64,000 bases of DNA from Bog-756 sp963835465 (GTDB lineage Bacteria; Actinomycetota; Acidimicrobiia; Acidimicrobiales; RAAP-2). Below are positions 9,018-17,682 of the stretch, piece after piece. Under the pieces are notes generated by a model. It was given only the letters and a program-made list of their open reading frames with translations, was not told the origin of the DNA and did not search any database. The position numbers were made by a program, and so were the translations under genes. Positions within the stretch are counted from its first letter, which is position 1; each line of letters opens with the position of its first letter. The stretch covers positions 248,001 to 312,000 of the forward strand of contig CAWIFR010000006.1 in NCBI GenBank assembly GCA_963835465.1. The letters run 5' to 3'.

Positions 9018-9609
9018 TCCGGGGCCCGATGGCCCGGACGGTCTTGGGCACGGAGTGCTCCCACGCCTGCTGGCAGCGGCCCCCCATCACGAAGAGATCC
9101 CCACAGCCGAGCTCGAACCGACGAGACGCGCCACCGGCGGCGGGGCGCAGCAGCAGGCGCCTCCGGTGGCCGAGGGAGACGATGGCCACCAAGGTGTCGT
9201 CGGTCGTCCCGCGCCCGACGCGGTCACCGTGCCAGGCCACGCTGTCCTGACCGTCCCGGTAGAGACAGGTGCCGGTGCTGACGAGCGGTCCGCCCGAGCC
9301 CTCGCCGTAGCGCCGACCGAGCAGAGACAAGGCGTCGGCCAGCGCCGGATGGGGCAGCGGCTCGCCGGCGCCGTACGACGCCACCAGCCGGGGCACATCG
9401 ACCGTGCGCTCGTACATCGGCCGTCGCTCGCCCCGCCACGGGACACGCTCGAGGAGAGCCTCGAAGACCAGATCGTGGCGCCGGAGCCAACCCGGCACGT
9501 ACTCGAGCCACGTCGCCCCGGACAGGTCCCAGTGCTCCAGGCCCTCGAAGGCCGGATCGGGGCCTGCCGCCTCGTCGATCTCGAACAGCGACCGTTGCCA
9601 GACTGCCAT
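8983..9609 (-). CDS. AlkB-like 2-oxoglutarate/Fe(II) dioxygenase (DNA alkylation repair type)
   Basis: This 208-residue protein matches the AlkB/ALKBH fold. The iron ligands are His127 and Asp129 in WHGDRVG and His185 in WEHSVPK. The 2-oxoglutarate-binding arginine lies in the C-terminal PRISVQFR segment. Such enzymes oxidatively remove N-alkyl lesions from nucleic acids using O2 and 2-oxoglutarate. The length is normal for the family. A perfect LexA-type palindrome lies 16 bp upstream of its ATG, so damage-induced (SOS) control is very likely. The gene is transcribed away from a small stabilisation-protein-like gene. Confidence 0.92.
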   Translation of the reverse strand: MAVWQRSLFEIDEAAGPDPAFEGLEHWDLSGATWLEYVPGWLRRHDLVFEALLERVPWRGERRPMYERTVDVPRLVASYGAGEPLPHPALADALSLLGRRYGEGSGGPLVSTGTCLYRDGQDSVAWHGDRVGRGTTDDTLVAIVSLGHRRRLLLRPAAGGASRRFELGCGDLFVMGGRCQQAWEHSVPKTVRAIGPRISVQFRSCGAD

Positions 9610-9624
9610 CGTCGATCAGTGTAG

Positions 9625-9639
9625 TCGAACATATGTTCG
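9625..9639. promoter_or_regulatory. LexA/SOS box
   Basis: The site TCGAACATATGTTCG contains a perfect 14-bp palindrome that matches the Gram-positive SOS box (CGAAC-N4-GTTCG) recognised by LexA/DinR in Bacillus and actinobacteria. It lies 16 bp upstream of the AlkB-like start and 87 bp upstream of the divergent gene at 9727. It could repress either, with AlkB the obvious target. Confidence 0.85.
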
Positions 9640-9726
9640 CCTCCACCGGGCCGGGGCATGGCCAGGCCCCGTAGCGGGCAGGAACCCGAGCGCCCTCGGA
9701 TGGGCCGACCAATGGAGGAGATCGAG

Positions 9727-10056
9727 ATGCCGAGACAGCAGTGGAGCGCCAAGCGTGAGCGCCAGTACCGCCACATCCGCGACGGACTGGAGGAGCGCGG
9801 GGACTCGACCCGGGAGGCGGAGGAGATCGCCGCCCGCACCGTGAACAAGTCGCGCGCCCGTAGCGGCGAGGCCACCGGGGCGTCACGGCTCTCGCGGGAG
9901 GACATCTCCTCCAGTAGGCGGGGAGGACTCCGCTCCCACACGGGAGCCGCGGGTAGGACCAGGGACCAGCTCTACGCTGAGGCCAAGCGCAAAGGGATCC
10001 GCGGTCGATCCACCATGAACAAGGCCCAGCTCCAGCGGGCTGTGGGCGGCCGCTGA
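9727..10056 (+). CDS. Small basic protein of the 'plasmid stabilization protein'-annotated family
   Basis: This 109-residue basic protein has an N-terminal helical part (QQWSAKRERQYRHIRDGLEE), a middle AAEEIAARTVNK-like segment with arginine-rich RGGLRSHTG, and a C-terminal Rho-N/SAP-like helix pair (RDQLYAEAKRKGIRGRSTMN) that suggests nucleic-acid binding. Homologues are usually labelled plasmid stabilisation proteins, but most sit on chromosomes with no known role. The ATG at 9727 is picked because GGAGGAG lies just upstream. Facing the LexA box, it may belong to the same damage response. Confidence 0.82.
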   Translation: MPRQQWSAKRERQYRHIRDGLEERGDSTREAEEIAARTVNKSRARSGEATGASRLSREDISSSRRGGLRSHTGAAGRTRDQLYAEAKRKGIRGRSTMNKAQLQRAVGGR

Positions 10057-10170
10057 GCGGTTCTGTGTTTCGGCCGACGAAGGGCGGGTAGCGTCGGACG
10101 GCACCCACCACCACACCCTGATCGTCGGCGCCGGTCAGGAGGACGCCGGGGACTGCGAGACGAGATACCC

Positions 10171-11220
10171 ATGCGAGTCTTCACCTGTGACAGCTGCGGA
10201 CAGCTCGTCTTCTTCGACAACAGCCGGTGCCTGCGGTGCGATTCGCCGTTGGGCTACGTACACCAACGGCGGGATGTGATCGCCCTCACCGAAGTGGCCG
10301 TCGACCATCTGGTGGATACCGGCTCCCCCGTGCGGGCCTGGCAGCGGTGTGCCACCGAGTCGGTCACCGGCTGCAACTGGTTGGTGCCGGCCGGCACCAA
10401 CGCGCGCTGCGAGTCGTGCGTGCTCACCCGCACCCGTCCGGCCGATGACGACCAGGAGGGGATGGCCGAGTTGGTCCACGGGGAGATGGCCAAACGTCGG
10501 CTGATCTTCCAACTGGCCGAACTCGGGCTGCCGGTCGAACCCCGGGACGAGGCTGCCGGGAGGGGGTTGGCCTTCGACCTGTTGTCGAGCACGGAGACCA
10601 AGGTGATCACCGGGCACGACGACGGCGTGATCACCCTCGACCTGGCGGAGGCCGATCCTGAGCATCGGGAACATCTGCGCCTCCAGCTCAGTGAGCCCTA
10701 CCGGACCCTGCTCGGGCACTTCCGGCACGAGATCGGCCACTACTACTGGCCCATCCTGGTGGACGAACCGGACGTGCTCGATGCCTGCCGGGTCCTGTTC
10801 GGCGACGACCGCCAGGACTACGCCGGGGCGGTGAAGCGGCATTACGACGCCCTCCCGGACCTGGCCCGCTCCTGGTCGTCCACCCACATCAGCCACTACG
10901 CCACCATGCACCCCTTCGAGGACTGGGCCGAGACGTTCGCCCACTATCTCCACATCCTGGACACGCTCCAGACCGCCGACAGCTTCGGACTGGGCGCCAC
11001 CGTGGAGGGGCCGGGGCGTCTGCGCCGCACCGGGGTGCACCCGACCCGCCCGGACGGCACCCGCTCCTTCGGCGACGTCGTGGACAGCTGGCTCGAACTC
11101 TCCTACGCGCTCAATCAGATCAACCGGTCCATGGGGCACGATGACCTCTACCCGTTCGTGCTGGCCCCCAATGTGATCCGCAAGATGGCCTTCGTCGACC
11201 ACATGGTGCACCGGGCCTGA
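10171..11220 (+). CDS. Zinc-ribbon putative zinc metallopeptidase
   Basis: This 349-residue cytoplasmic protein starts with a zinc ribbon (CDSCGQ, CLRC, and further cysteines near residues 70 and 87). It then has a metallopeptidase domain with the HExxH-type motif in FRHEIGHYYW and a later acidic segment FEDWAETFAHY that may give the third ligand. This architecture matches the conserved family annotated as zinc-ribbon plus peptidase Mx1. Substrate and role are unknown. The ATG follows an AT-poor leader, and no gene is close enough upstream to form an operon. Confidence 0.88.
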   Translation: MRVFTCDSCGQLVFFDNSRCLRCDSPLGYVHQRRDVIALTEVAVDHLVDTGSPVRAWQRCATESVTGCNWLVPAGTNARCESCVLTRTRPADDDQEGMAELVHGEMAKRRLIFQLAELGLPVEPRDEAAGRGLAFDLLSSTETKVITGHDDGVITLDLAEADPEHREHLRLQLSEPYRTLLGHFRHEIGHYYWPILVDEPDVLDACRVLFGDDRQDYAGAVKRHYDALPDLARSWSSTHISHYATMHPFEDWAETFAHYLHILDTLQTADSFGLGATVEGPGRLRRTGVHPTRPDGTRSFGDVVDSWLELSYALNQINRSMGHDDLYPFVLAPNVIRKMAFVDHMVHRA

Positions 11221-11280
11221 CCCGGTGACACCCGGGCCCTCGGCACTGGTGCATCGGCGCACGGACTGCTCAGGGACAGT

Positions 11281-11328
11281 GGACGCTTCGTGGTAAGGAC
11301 GCTCAGTGATAGGGACGCTCAGTGGTAG
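11281..11328. repeat. 16-bp tandem repeat, three copies, across the end of the ECF S-component gene
   Basis: Three back-to-back 16-bp units start at 11281, 11297 and 11313. The last two differ at one base (GGACGCTCAGTGATAG and GGACGCTCAGTGGTAG); the first is more diverged. The third unit carries the S-component stop codon, so the array arose by duplication of the gene's 3' end. Confidence 0.75.
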
Positions 11329-12131
11329 ACCACCGGCACGTCGAAGGCGGCCCTGCGGGACGCCCGGCGCAGGGCCGCCAACACCGGGCGACCGAGCAGC
11401 AGCACGAGCACGGCATTGGTCAGGGCCCGGAAGAAGTCGAAGCCGAGGGACGTGGTGAGATCGAAGAAGACGAAGCTGTGCAGATTGGCCAGGGCTCCAG
11501 CGCCCGGGGAGTACGAGAAGCTGGTGGAGGTCCCCGCGCCGAAGGGCCAAAACCACAGATTGAGCAGGGTTCCGTAGAGCACGGCGGAGACGGCGGCATA
11601 ACCCGCCAGTAGCAGCAGCTCCGCTCGCCCCTTGGCGGCCGGAAGGCACCCGGCTCCGAAGCCCATCCAGGCCGCGCCGAACATCTGGAAGGGCAGCCAC
11701 GGACCGATGCCGCCGGTGATCAGTGCGGAGGCGGCGATGGTCACCGCTCCGAGCACGAAGCCGAAGCCCCGACCGAAGACCCGGCCGGCCGGGATGAGTA
11801 GGAAGAACACCGGCTCGAACCCGGCCACACCCGGACTGGGGATGCGCAGGGCCGCACCGCAGGCCGCGAGGATCCCGAGTAGGGCGATGGCCTTGGCGTC
11901 CAACGAGCCCTCGGCCATCTCCCCCATCACCACGGCGAGGAGCATGGGCAGGATGGCCACGAACAGCCAGGGGGCATCAGCACTGTGGGCCTGCCCGCTT
12001 CCGGCGTGGCCGTGAATCACCAGCGGCCAGCAGAAGGCGGCCATGCCGATCAGCGACGTCACGGCAAGGAGGGCGGATGCGCGGGGGCGGAGACGGATGA
12101 CGGTGGGCCGGGGGGGACGCAGGTCGATCAC
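11319..12131 (-). CDS. ECF transporter S component, probably cobalamin-specific
   Basis: This 270-residue membrane protein has about six hydrophobic helices, for example ALLAVTSLIGMAAFCWPLVI, LFVAILPMLLAVVMG and FVLGAVTIAASALITGG. It resembles substrate-binding S components of energy-coupling-factor importers. Specificity for cobalamin is inferred from the cobalamin riboswitch at the head of the operon and the transcobalamin-like exported partners. The GTG start at 12131 overlaps the ATPase stop as GTGA. The same frame is open into the ATPase gene, but that extension is antisense-type noise. It is the last gene of the operon. Confidence 0.88.
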   Translation of the reverse strand: MIDLRPPRPTVIRLRPRASALLAVTSLIGMAAFCWPLVIHGHAGSGQAHSADAPWLFVAILPMLLAVVMGEMAEGSLDAKAIALLGILAACGAALRIPSPGVAGFEPVFFLLIPAGRVFGRGFGFVLGAVTIAASALITGGIGPWLPFQMFGAAWMGFGAGCLPAAKGRAELLLLAGYAAVSAVLYGTLLNLWFWPFGAGTSTSFSYSPGAGALANLHSFVFFDLTTSLGFDFFRALTNAVLVLLLGRPVLAALRRASRRAAFDVPVVYH

Positions 12132-13747
12132 CGGAGGGCTCCGAGGGCGTGGCGCACCTCGTCCACCGTCAGCCACGGGTCCGGGGCCAGGACCTTGGCC
12201 ACCTGGGGGGCGAACACCGGGGAGTGGCACACCACGTCCCGGGCCGGTCCGTCGGCCACCACCTCGCCCTCGGCCAGCACCACGGCACGGGTGGCCAACT
12301 GGGCCACCAGCTCCACGTCGTGGGTGGCCACCACGATGCAGTCCCCATTGGCCGCCAGCTTCCTGACCACCGTCACCAGCCGCTCCTTGCTGGGATAGTC
12401 CAGGCCTCGGGTGGGCTCGTCCAGCAGGACCACCGCGGGGCGAGGGGCCAACACGATGGCCAGCGCCAAGGCCAGACGTTGGCCCTCGGACAAGTCGCGC
12501 GGATGCCGGTCGGGGGGAACTCCCGGCAGGACCTCCTCCAGCTTGGCCGCCGTGGTCCCGGGCCGGAGCCCGGTCTCCCGGTCGGCCGTGGTGCACTCGT
12601 CGGCCACCGACTCGCCGTACAACAGGGCCCCGGCGTCCTGGGGGACGAGGCCGACCATCGTGATCAGCCTCCGCGCCGGGAGATCGGTGGGCCGGGAGCC
12701 GAGCACGGTCGCGTGCCCGCCCGACGGCTTGCGGAGACCGGCCAGGTGGGACAGGAGGGTGGACTTCCCGGACCCGTTGCGCCCCATCAAGGCCACCACT
12801 TCCCCGGGATCCAGTTCGAGGGAGACCCCGTCCAGAGCCACCACGGGTCCGTACTCGACGCGGACCCGCTCGGCACGCACCACCGGGTCGCCGGTCCCTT
12901 CGGGGCCCGCGACCCGGGCAGGCGGTGGAGCTCCGGACAGCCGCTCACGGAGCGGTCGTGCCAGCCGCCGGGCATCGCGCACCGTCAGGGGCATCGGCGT
13001 CCACTCGGCCAACCGGGCCAACTCCACCAGAGGCGGGGCCACCGGCGAGGTGACCATGACGTCGGCGGTGTTCCCCACGACCAGCGGGGCTCCACCTCCG
13101 GGAACCAGCACGACCCGATCGGCGAACGGGATGACCCGTTCCAGCCGGTGCTCGGCCAGCACCACGGTCATACCCACATCGTGGACCAGTCGGGTCAGCG
13201 TAGACAGCACCTCTTCGGCAGCGGCGGGGTCCAACGCCGACGTCGGCTCGTCGAGGACCAGCACCCGAGGCGAGGCACTCAGCACCGCGCCGATGGCCAC
13301 CCGCTGTTGCTGGCCGCCCGACAGGGTGGTCAGGGGGCGGTTCCGGAGCTCGTGCAGCCCGAGCAGGTCGAGGGTGTCCTCGACACGGCGGCGCATGGCG
13401 TCGGGCGGGATGCCCAGGTTCTCCATGGTGTAGGCGAGTTCGTCCTCGACCGTGTCGGTGACGAAGCTGGACGCCGGGTTCTGGCCGACCACGCCCACCA
13501 GGTCGGCCAGCTCGCGTGGCGGATGGTCCCGGGTCGAGCGACCGTCGATGGTCACCTCTCCGGCGAGGTGGCCCCCGGTGAAATGAGGAACCAGCCCGTT
13601 GATCGCCCGGAGCAGCGTGGTCTTGCCCGACCCCGTCTCCCCCACCACCAGGCACAGTTCACCCTCGTCGATGGTCAGGTCGACCCGGTGGAGCGTCGGT
13701 CGGGGGGCGTCGGCGTAGGTGAAGCTGACGTCGGCGAACCGGATCAT
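12128..13747 (-). CDS. ECF transporter ATPase, two ABC domains fused (EcfA-EcfA')
   Basis: This 539-residue protein is a tandem of two complete ABC ATPase domains. The first has Walker A GETGSGKTT, signature LSGGQQQR and Walker B VLVLDEPT. The second has GRNGSGKST, LSEGQRLA and VVLLDEPT. This fused form powers ECF importers, with the two halves replacing the EcfA/EcfA' heterodimer. It acts on the cytoplasmic face with EcfT and the S component. Its ATG overlaps the EcfT stop as ATGA. The much longer in-frame opening upstream is a high-GC artefact. Confidence 0.95.
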   Translation of the reverse strand: MIRFADVSFTYADAPRPTLHRVDLTIDEGELCLVVGETGSGKTTLLRAINGLVPHFTGGHLAGEVTIDGRSTRDHPPRELADLVGVVGQNPASSFVTDTVEDELAYTMENLGIPPDAMRRRVEDTLDLLGLHELRNRPLTTLSGGQQQRVAIGAVLSASPRVLVLDEPTSALDPAAAEEVLSTLTRLVHDVGMTVVLAEHRLERVIPFADRVVLVPGGGAPLVVGNTADVMVTSPVAPPLVELARLAEWTPMPLTVRDARRLARPLRERLSGAPPPARVAGPEGTGDPVVRAERVRVEYGPVVALDGVSLELDPGEVVALMGRNGSGKSTLLSHLAGLRKPSGGHATVLGSRPTDLPARRLITMVGLVPQDAGALLYGESVADECTTADRETGLRPGTTAAKLEEVLPGVPPDRHPRDLSEGQRLALALAIVLAPRPAVVLLDEPTRGLDYPSKERLVTVVRKLAANGDCIVVATHDVELVAQLATRAVVLAEGEVVADGPARDVVCHSPVFAPQVAKVLAPDPWLTVDEVRHALGALR

Positions 13748-14907
13748 GTCCGGCTCCCCTCGACGGGCTCCACGGTCACGACCGGAACGGCGAGCGGTTC
13801 CCCGGACCCCCGCGGGGCGGCCCAGGCCACGGGAGCCGGGGCGGCCACGGCCGGCACCAGCCCGACCAGGACGCCGGCCACCGCCAACCAGGGAAGTTGG
13901 GGCAGGCGCAGCGGGGTGACGATGAGCTGGAGCCCGGGGAGGCCGACCATCCCGGCAACGATGAGACTGGCCAGGGCCACCGCACCCGATCCCACCACCA
14001 ACCACTCGGCCGTCCGCCACACGTCGGGTCGATAGCGGGTGCGGTTGGTGCGACGGCCCCCCACGGCCATCCCCACGCCTACCAGCGCGGCGCCCACCAC
14101 CACGAAGGGGACTCCCCCGGCGGGGAGGGACCCGGTGTCGAGGAGGCCGTAGACACCCACCAGCACGAGGAGCAGCCCGCCCGCGGTCGACGCCGCGCCC
14201 AGTCGGCGGGTACCGGCCGGCACCGCCACCCGCCGACCGTACCCACGCGCATCCATGGAGGCGGCCAGCTGCAACGAGCGGTCCAGCGCGCTCTCCAGGA
14301 CCGGAATGGCCATCCCGCGTAGTCCGGCGACCCCTCGGGTCGGGCGGCCTCGGAGCCGCCGGGCATCCCGAACGCCGGCGATGGCCATCACCACCTCGGG
14401 GGCGAAGGCCAGCGAAACGGTCACAGCCACCCCCGCTTCGTACAGGATGGCGGGCAGACACCGCAGCAGGCGATAGGGACTGGCCAGGGAGTTCGCCGCT
14501 CCGAAGCAGATGAGGATGACGGCCAGCCGCAGGCCGTCGACCGCTGCCTGAATGACCGCCTCCGCGGTGACCGGACCACCGATGCTGACACCGGCCGCCC
14601 ACGAAGGCAGGGGCACGTGGGGCAGGGTGAACAGCACCTGCCCGGGAAGGCGGTTGCCGAAGATGATCTGCACGACCACCCGCACCACGATCACCACCAC
14701 CCCCATGCGGAAGAAGAACACGATCGATCGGGACCACGGCGCAGCGGTGCGTCGGGCCGACACGACGAACGCGGCCACGGCAGCGATGAGGGCCAGCAGG
14801 ATGGGATTGGTCGTCCGGGTTGCCGCGCCGGCCAGACAGGCGGCCCACAGCCACCAGGCCGCCGGGTGGAGGCTCCGGCGCACCGACGAGGTCGCCGGGC
14901 GGATCAT
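13744..14907 (-). CDS. ECF transporter transmembrane component (EcfT)
   Basis: This 387-residue protein is the EcfT coupling subunit. It has several N-terminal membrane helices followed by the long coupling helices, including the Ala-Arg-Gly-type motif in AASMDARGYGRR that docks on the ATPases. The C-terminal third holds extra hydrophobic segments, longer than the usual EcfT of about 260 residues. Its ATG overlaps the upstream DUF4430 stop as ATGA and its stop overlaps the ATPase start. It therefore lies in the middle of a coupled operon. Confidence 0.92.
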   Translation of the reverse strand: MIRPATSSVRRSLHPAAWWLWAACLAGAATRTTNPILLALIAAVAAFVVSARRTAAPWSRSIVFFFRMGVVVIVVRVVVQIIFGNRLPGQVLFTLPHVPLPSWAAGVSIGGPVTAEAVIQAAVDGLRLAVILICFGAANSLASPYRLLRCLPAILYEAGVAVTVSLAFAPEVVMAIAGVRDARRLRGRPTRGVAGLRGMAIPVLESALDRSLQLAASMDARGYGRRVAVPAGTRRLGAASTAGGLLLVLVGVYGLLDTGSLPAGGVPFVVVGAALVGVGMAVGGRRTNRTRYRPDVWRTAEWLVVGSGAVALASLIVAGMVGLPGLQLIVTPLRLPQLPWLAVAGVLVGLVPAVAAPAPVAWAAPRGSGEPLAVPVVTVEPVEGSRT

Positions 14908-15844
14908 TGCGGGCGGGCGCGACGGCGCCAGCCGAAGACGGCGCCGGCCGCCAGGGCCACCACCAGCAACACGCCGATGATGCCCGGGATCGGGCCACCT
15001 CCGGTCCCTGACCGGTCCGCCGTGGCCGCGGCGGCCCGGAGCGACTGGGCCGACGCCCCCGAGCTGGGGGGCTCCGTGGTCGGAGCGGTGGTCCCGGTCG
15101 CCCCCCCGGCACCCGCCGGCAGGCTCGTCGAGGCCGGCTCGGCTGCGCCGGGTCCGGTGTTGACCGCTCCAGGGCCGGTGGGCGACGGCGATCCGTTCGT
15201 CCCCTTGGGGGCCGGGCCGGCGGTGGCGGGACCGGTCGACGGCGCCAGCGCGGGGGCGGGGCCGACGGCACGGTTAGGGGCGGGGCCGTGGTGGTCGGGG
15301 CCGCAGTCACCGCTCCGCAGATGCTGGCGTAATTCGGCGCTGGCGAGGGATGGGGATCCGAGGCGTTGGACTGCCCGTTCGTCTGGTAGCGCCACCCTTC
15401 GACATCACCGTTCTGCACCGGTGCAAAGGCACCCGTACTGGCATAGACCCAGGACCCGGTGGTCCCGTGCCAGTACGACCAGTAGTCGTAGCCGCCGGCG
15501 ACCTGAGCGCCACAGACCGTGGGCGCGTTGCCGGGAAGGTTGTCGATCGAGCACAGCAGCCCGGCGCTGTTGTAGATGGGTTGCGCCTCGCCGCGCTGGG
15601 CCACAAAGGCGCCCAGCGCGGCGTAGCCGTTGTCGCTGGAAGGGACCTGGACGCATCCGACCACCGGTGGCCCGAGGCCGCCGAAGTCGACGACGAAGGC
15701 CACGCTCACCTCGGTGGCGGCACCGGCGGCGTCCTTGAACGCCAGCAGCGCGTCGGGTCCGGCCGCCGCCAGGGCGGCCGAGGCCGCCCCGACGAAGAGT
15801 GCGGCCGAGATCAGTCGCCGCAGGGGGCCGCGGCCGTTCCGCAT
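14904..15844 (-). CDS. Exported DUF4430-like (transcobalamin C-domain-like) protein, frameshifted
   Basis: The first part (15844 to about 15255) has a signal peptide (RRLISAALFVGAASAALAAA) and a DUF4430-like domain with the family-typical segment YDYWSYWHGTTGSWVYASTG and DVEGWRYQT. The second part, in the -1 frame down to 14904, is a Pro/Thr/Gly linker and a C-terminal membrane anchor (GVLLVVALAAGAVFGW) with a basic tail. The join is in a C-rich stretch near 15250-15260, where one missing base would restore a protein of about 310 residues. DUF4430 corresponds to the C-terminal cobalamin-binding domain of transcobalamin. It probably sits on the membrane outer face and hands B12 to the ECF transporter. 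Its ATG overlaps the upstream stop as TGATG. Confidence 0.8.
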
Positions 15845-17670
15845 CAGCCCACCCGGGCCGCGCTGGAGGCTAGACCCACGATCGGGGCGTTGAGGTGGGA
15901 TCCGCCGTGGGATCCGGCAAAGGCCGCGTCCCCGTAGTTGAACACCCCTCCGTCCGAGGAGGCGAGCCAGTAGCCATCTCCATCACCGGTGGCGGCCATG
16001 CCCACGATGGGGGCGTTGAGGTGGGAGCCGCCGTGGGAGCCCTCGAAGGTGGCGTCCCCGTAGGTGAAGATGCCGCCGTCCGAGGCCACCAGCCAGTAGC
16101 CCTTCCCGTCCGGCGTAGCCGCCATGCCCACGATGGGGGCGTTGAGGTGGGAGCCGCCGTGGGAGCCCTCGAAGGTGGCGTCCCCGTAGGTGAAGATGCC
16201 GCCGTCCGAGGCCACCAGCCAGTAGCCCTTCCCGTCCGGCGTAGCCGCCATACCCACGATGGGGGCGTTGAGGTGGGAGCCGCCGTGGGAGCCCTCGAAG
16301 GTGGCGTCCCCGTAGGTGAAGATGCCGCCGTCCGAGGCCACCAGCCAGTAGCCCTTCCCGTCACTCGTCGACGCCATGCCCACGATGGGGGCGTTGAGGT
16401 GGGAGCCGCCGTGGGAGCCCTCGAAGGTGGCGTCCCCGTAGGTGAAGATGCCGCCGTCCGAGGCCACCAGCCAGTAGCCCCCCGCATCCGAGGTGGCGGC
16501 CAGTCCCACGACGGGGGCGTTGAGGTGCGACCCGCCGTGGGACCCTTCGAAGGTGGCGACCCCGTAGTTGAAGATGCCTCCGTCCGAGGCGGCCAGCCAG
16601 TAGCCCCCGGACGCCTCGAACGGATTGACCACCCCGGCCATCGCCGGCACGGCCTGGAGCGTGGCGGTGATGTCCGCCCCACCACCGTGCGAGAACTCGA
16701 AGGCGCCGCTGTTGGTCCCCGTGCCCAGCTGGAATGAGGCCAGGGCGCTCACGGGGTCCCCCGTCAGCCGGACGAAGGGGGCCGCGGTCGGTGACTCACC
16801 CATGGCCACCAACGCCTGGATGACCAGTGCGGTGGAGTTGGGATCGGTCGGCCCGGGGATCGTGGTGGGATTGGCGTAGTAGCCCCATCCCCCGTCGCTG
16901 TCCTGGGTGGCTGTGAGGTAGCTCAGCGCCCCCGTCCTGCTCGTCGAATCCAGGACCCCCTGGGCCACCAAGCCCTGGACGGCCACCGCCGTCGTGTTGG
17001 TGTCCGCCCCGGCAAACGCGGTCGGGTCACCGGTGCAGGGATTGATGGCCACGTCAGTGGACCACCCACCGTTGCCACACTGCTGGGCCGAAAGCCAGGT
17101 CTCCGCCGTAGCCAGTTGGGCGTGGTCGGTCACTCCCGCGGCGGCCAAGGCGGAGAGGGCCAGCCCCTGCCGGTAGGCGCCGTCGAAGGTGGGATCCTGA
17201 GTGCCGAACAGACCCGAGGGCTGTTCGGTGGCGAGGAGCCGGCTGACCAGATCCGCGCCTCCGAACGAGTAGGGGTTGGCGCCGAGCGCGTGGGCGTCGA
17301 GGATCAGCAGGGCCAGCTGGGCCGGCCCGTCACTCCCCGACACGGTCACGTAGTCGTCCACATGCCCACCGAGATACGTCAGGGCGGCGTTGGCCTGCGG
17401 GAGATCGGTGCCGGCGGCCGCCAGCGCCAGGACGGTGTTGGCGGTGAAGGCGAGATTGGCCTGGCCGGGGGCGTTGCCGGGGATGTAGCCCGACGGGGTC
17501 AACTGGTTGGCCAGCCACACGGCACCGGCCTGGGCCGAGGACCGCTGGGGGAACGGCGTGGGTGTGACGATGGACCCGGTGGTGGCGCCGGCGATCGTCG
17601 GTGCCGCGACGATCCCCGCCACCAGGCAGGCCCCGAGGACTGCGGTCGCCAATAGGCGTTTGGTGGACAT
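15844..17670 (-). CDS. Secreted alpha/alpha-toroid (transcobalamin N-domain-like) protein with GYW repeats
   Basis: This 608-residue protein has a signal peptide (residues 1-29). An alpha/alpha-toroid of the prenyltransferase/squalene-cyclase superfamily follows (about 40-345), with QW-type motifs QQCGNGGW and QDSDGGWGY. The C-terminal 260 residues are six 42-residue repeats with the core DGKGYWLVASDGGIFTYGDA. The toroid has the fold of the N-terminal domain of transcobalamin and intrinsic factor, and the next gene carries the matching C-domain. B12 capture is therefore the likely role, not terpene cyclisation, because the catalytic Asp motifs of cyclases are not seen. The start ATG at 17670 gives the signal peptide and follows AGGA; the frame is open further upstream but not coding. 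It is the first gene after the cobalamin riboswitch. Confidence 0.86.
   Translation of the reverse strand: MSTKRLLATAVLGACLVAGIVAAPTIAGATTGSIVTPTPFPQRSSAQAGAVWLANQLTPSGYIPGNAPGQANLAFTANTVLALAAAGTDLPQANAALTYLGGHVDDYVTVSGSDGPAQLALLILDAHALGANPYSFGGADLVSRLLATEQPSGLFGTQDPTFDGAYRQGLALSALAAAGVTDHAQLATAETWLSAQQCGNGGWSTDVAINPCTGDPTAFAGADTNTTAVAVQGLVAQGVLDSTSRTGALSYLTATQDSDGGWGYYANPTTIPGPTDPNSTALVIQALVAMGESPTAAPFVRLTGDPVSALASFQLGTGTNSGAFEFSHGGGADITATLQAVPAMAGVVNPFEASGGYWLAASDGGIFNYGVATFEGSHGGSHLNAPVVGLAATSDAGGYWLVASDGGIFTYGDATFEGSHGGSHLNAPIVGMASTSDGKGYWLVASDGGIFTYGDATFEGSHGGSHLNAPIVGMAATPDGKGYWLVASDGGIFTYGDATFEGSHGGSHLNAPIVGMAATPDGKGYWLVASDGGIFTYGDATFEGSHGGSHLNAPIVGMAATGDGDGYWLASSDGGVFNYGDAAFAGSHGGSHLNAPIVGLASSAARVG
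15875..16630. repeat. Six 126-bp tandem repeats (42-residue GYW units)
   Basis: Repeat units begin at 15875, 16001, 16127, 16253, 16379 and 16505, exactly 126 bp apart. The central copies are almost identical in DNA, including silent positions, so they were duplicated or homogenised recently; the outer copies have diverged. Each encodes one unit of the C-terminal domain of the toroid protein. Confidence 0.93.
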
Positions 17671-17682
17671 GGGGTGATTCCT

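Noticed and set aside
12128..15844. One uninterrupted minus-strand frame of over 1,200 codons
   Set aside because: It joins the DUF4430 start to the ABC ATPase through the antisense-like, arginine/proline-rich reading of the EcfT gene. The ATPase has its own ATG overlapping the EcfT stop, and EcfT is clearly coded in another frame.
15875..16630. Regular 126-bp repeats as a CRISPR-like array
   Set aside because: The units are fully in-frame coding repeats without unique spacers.
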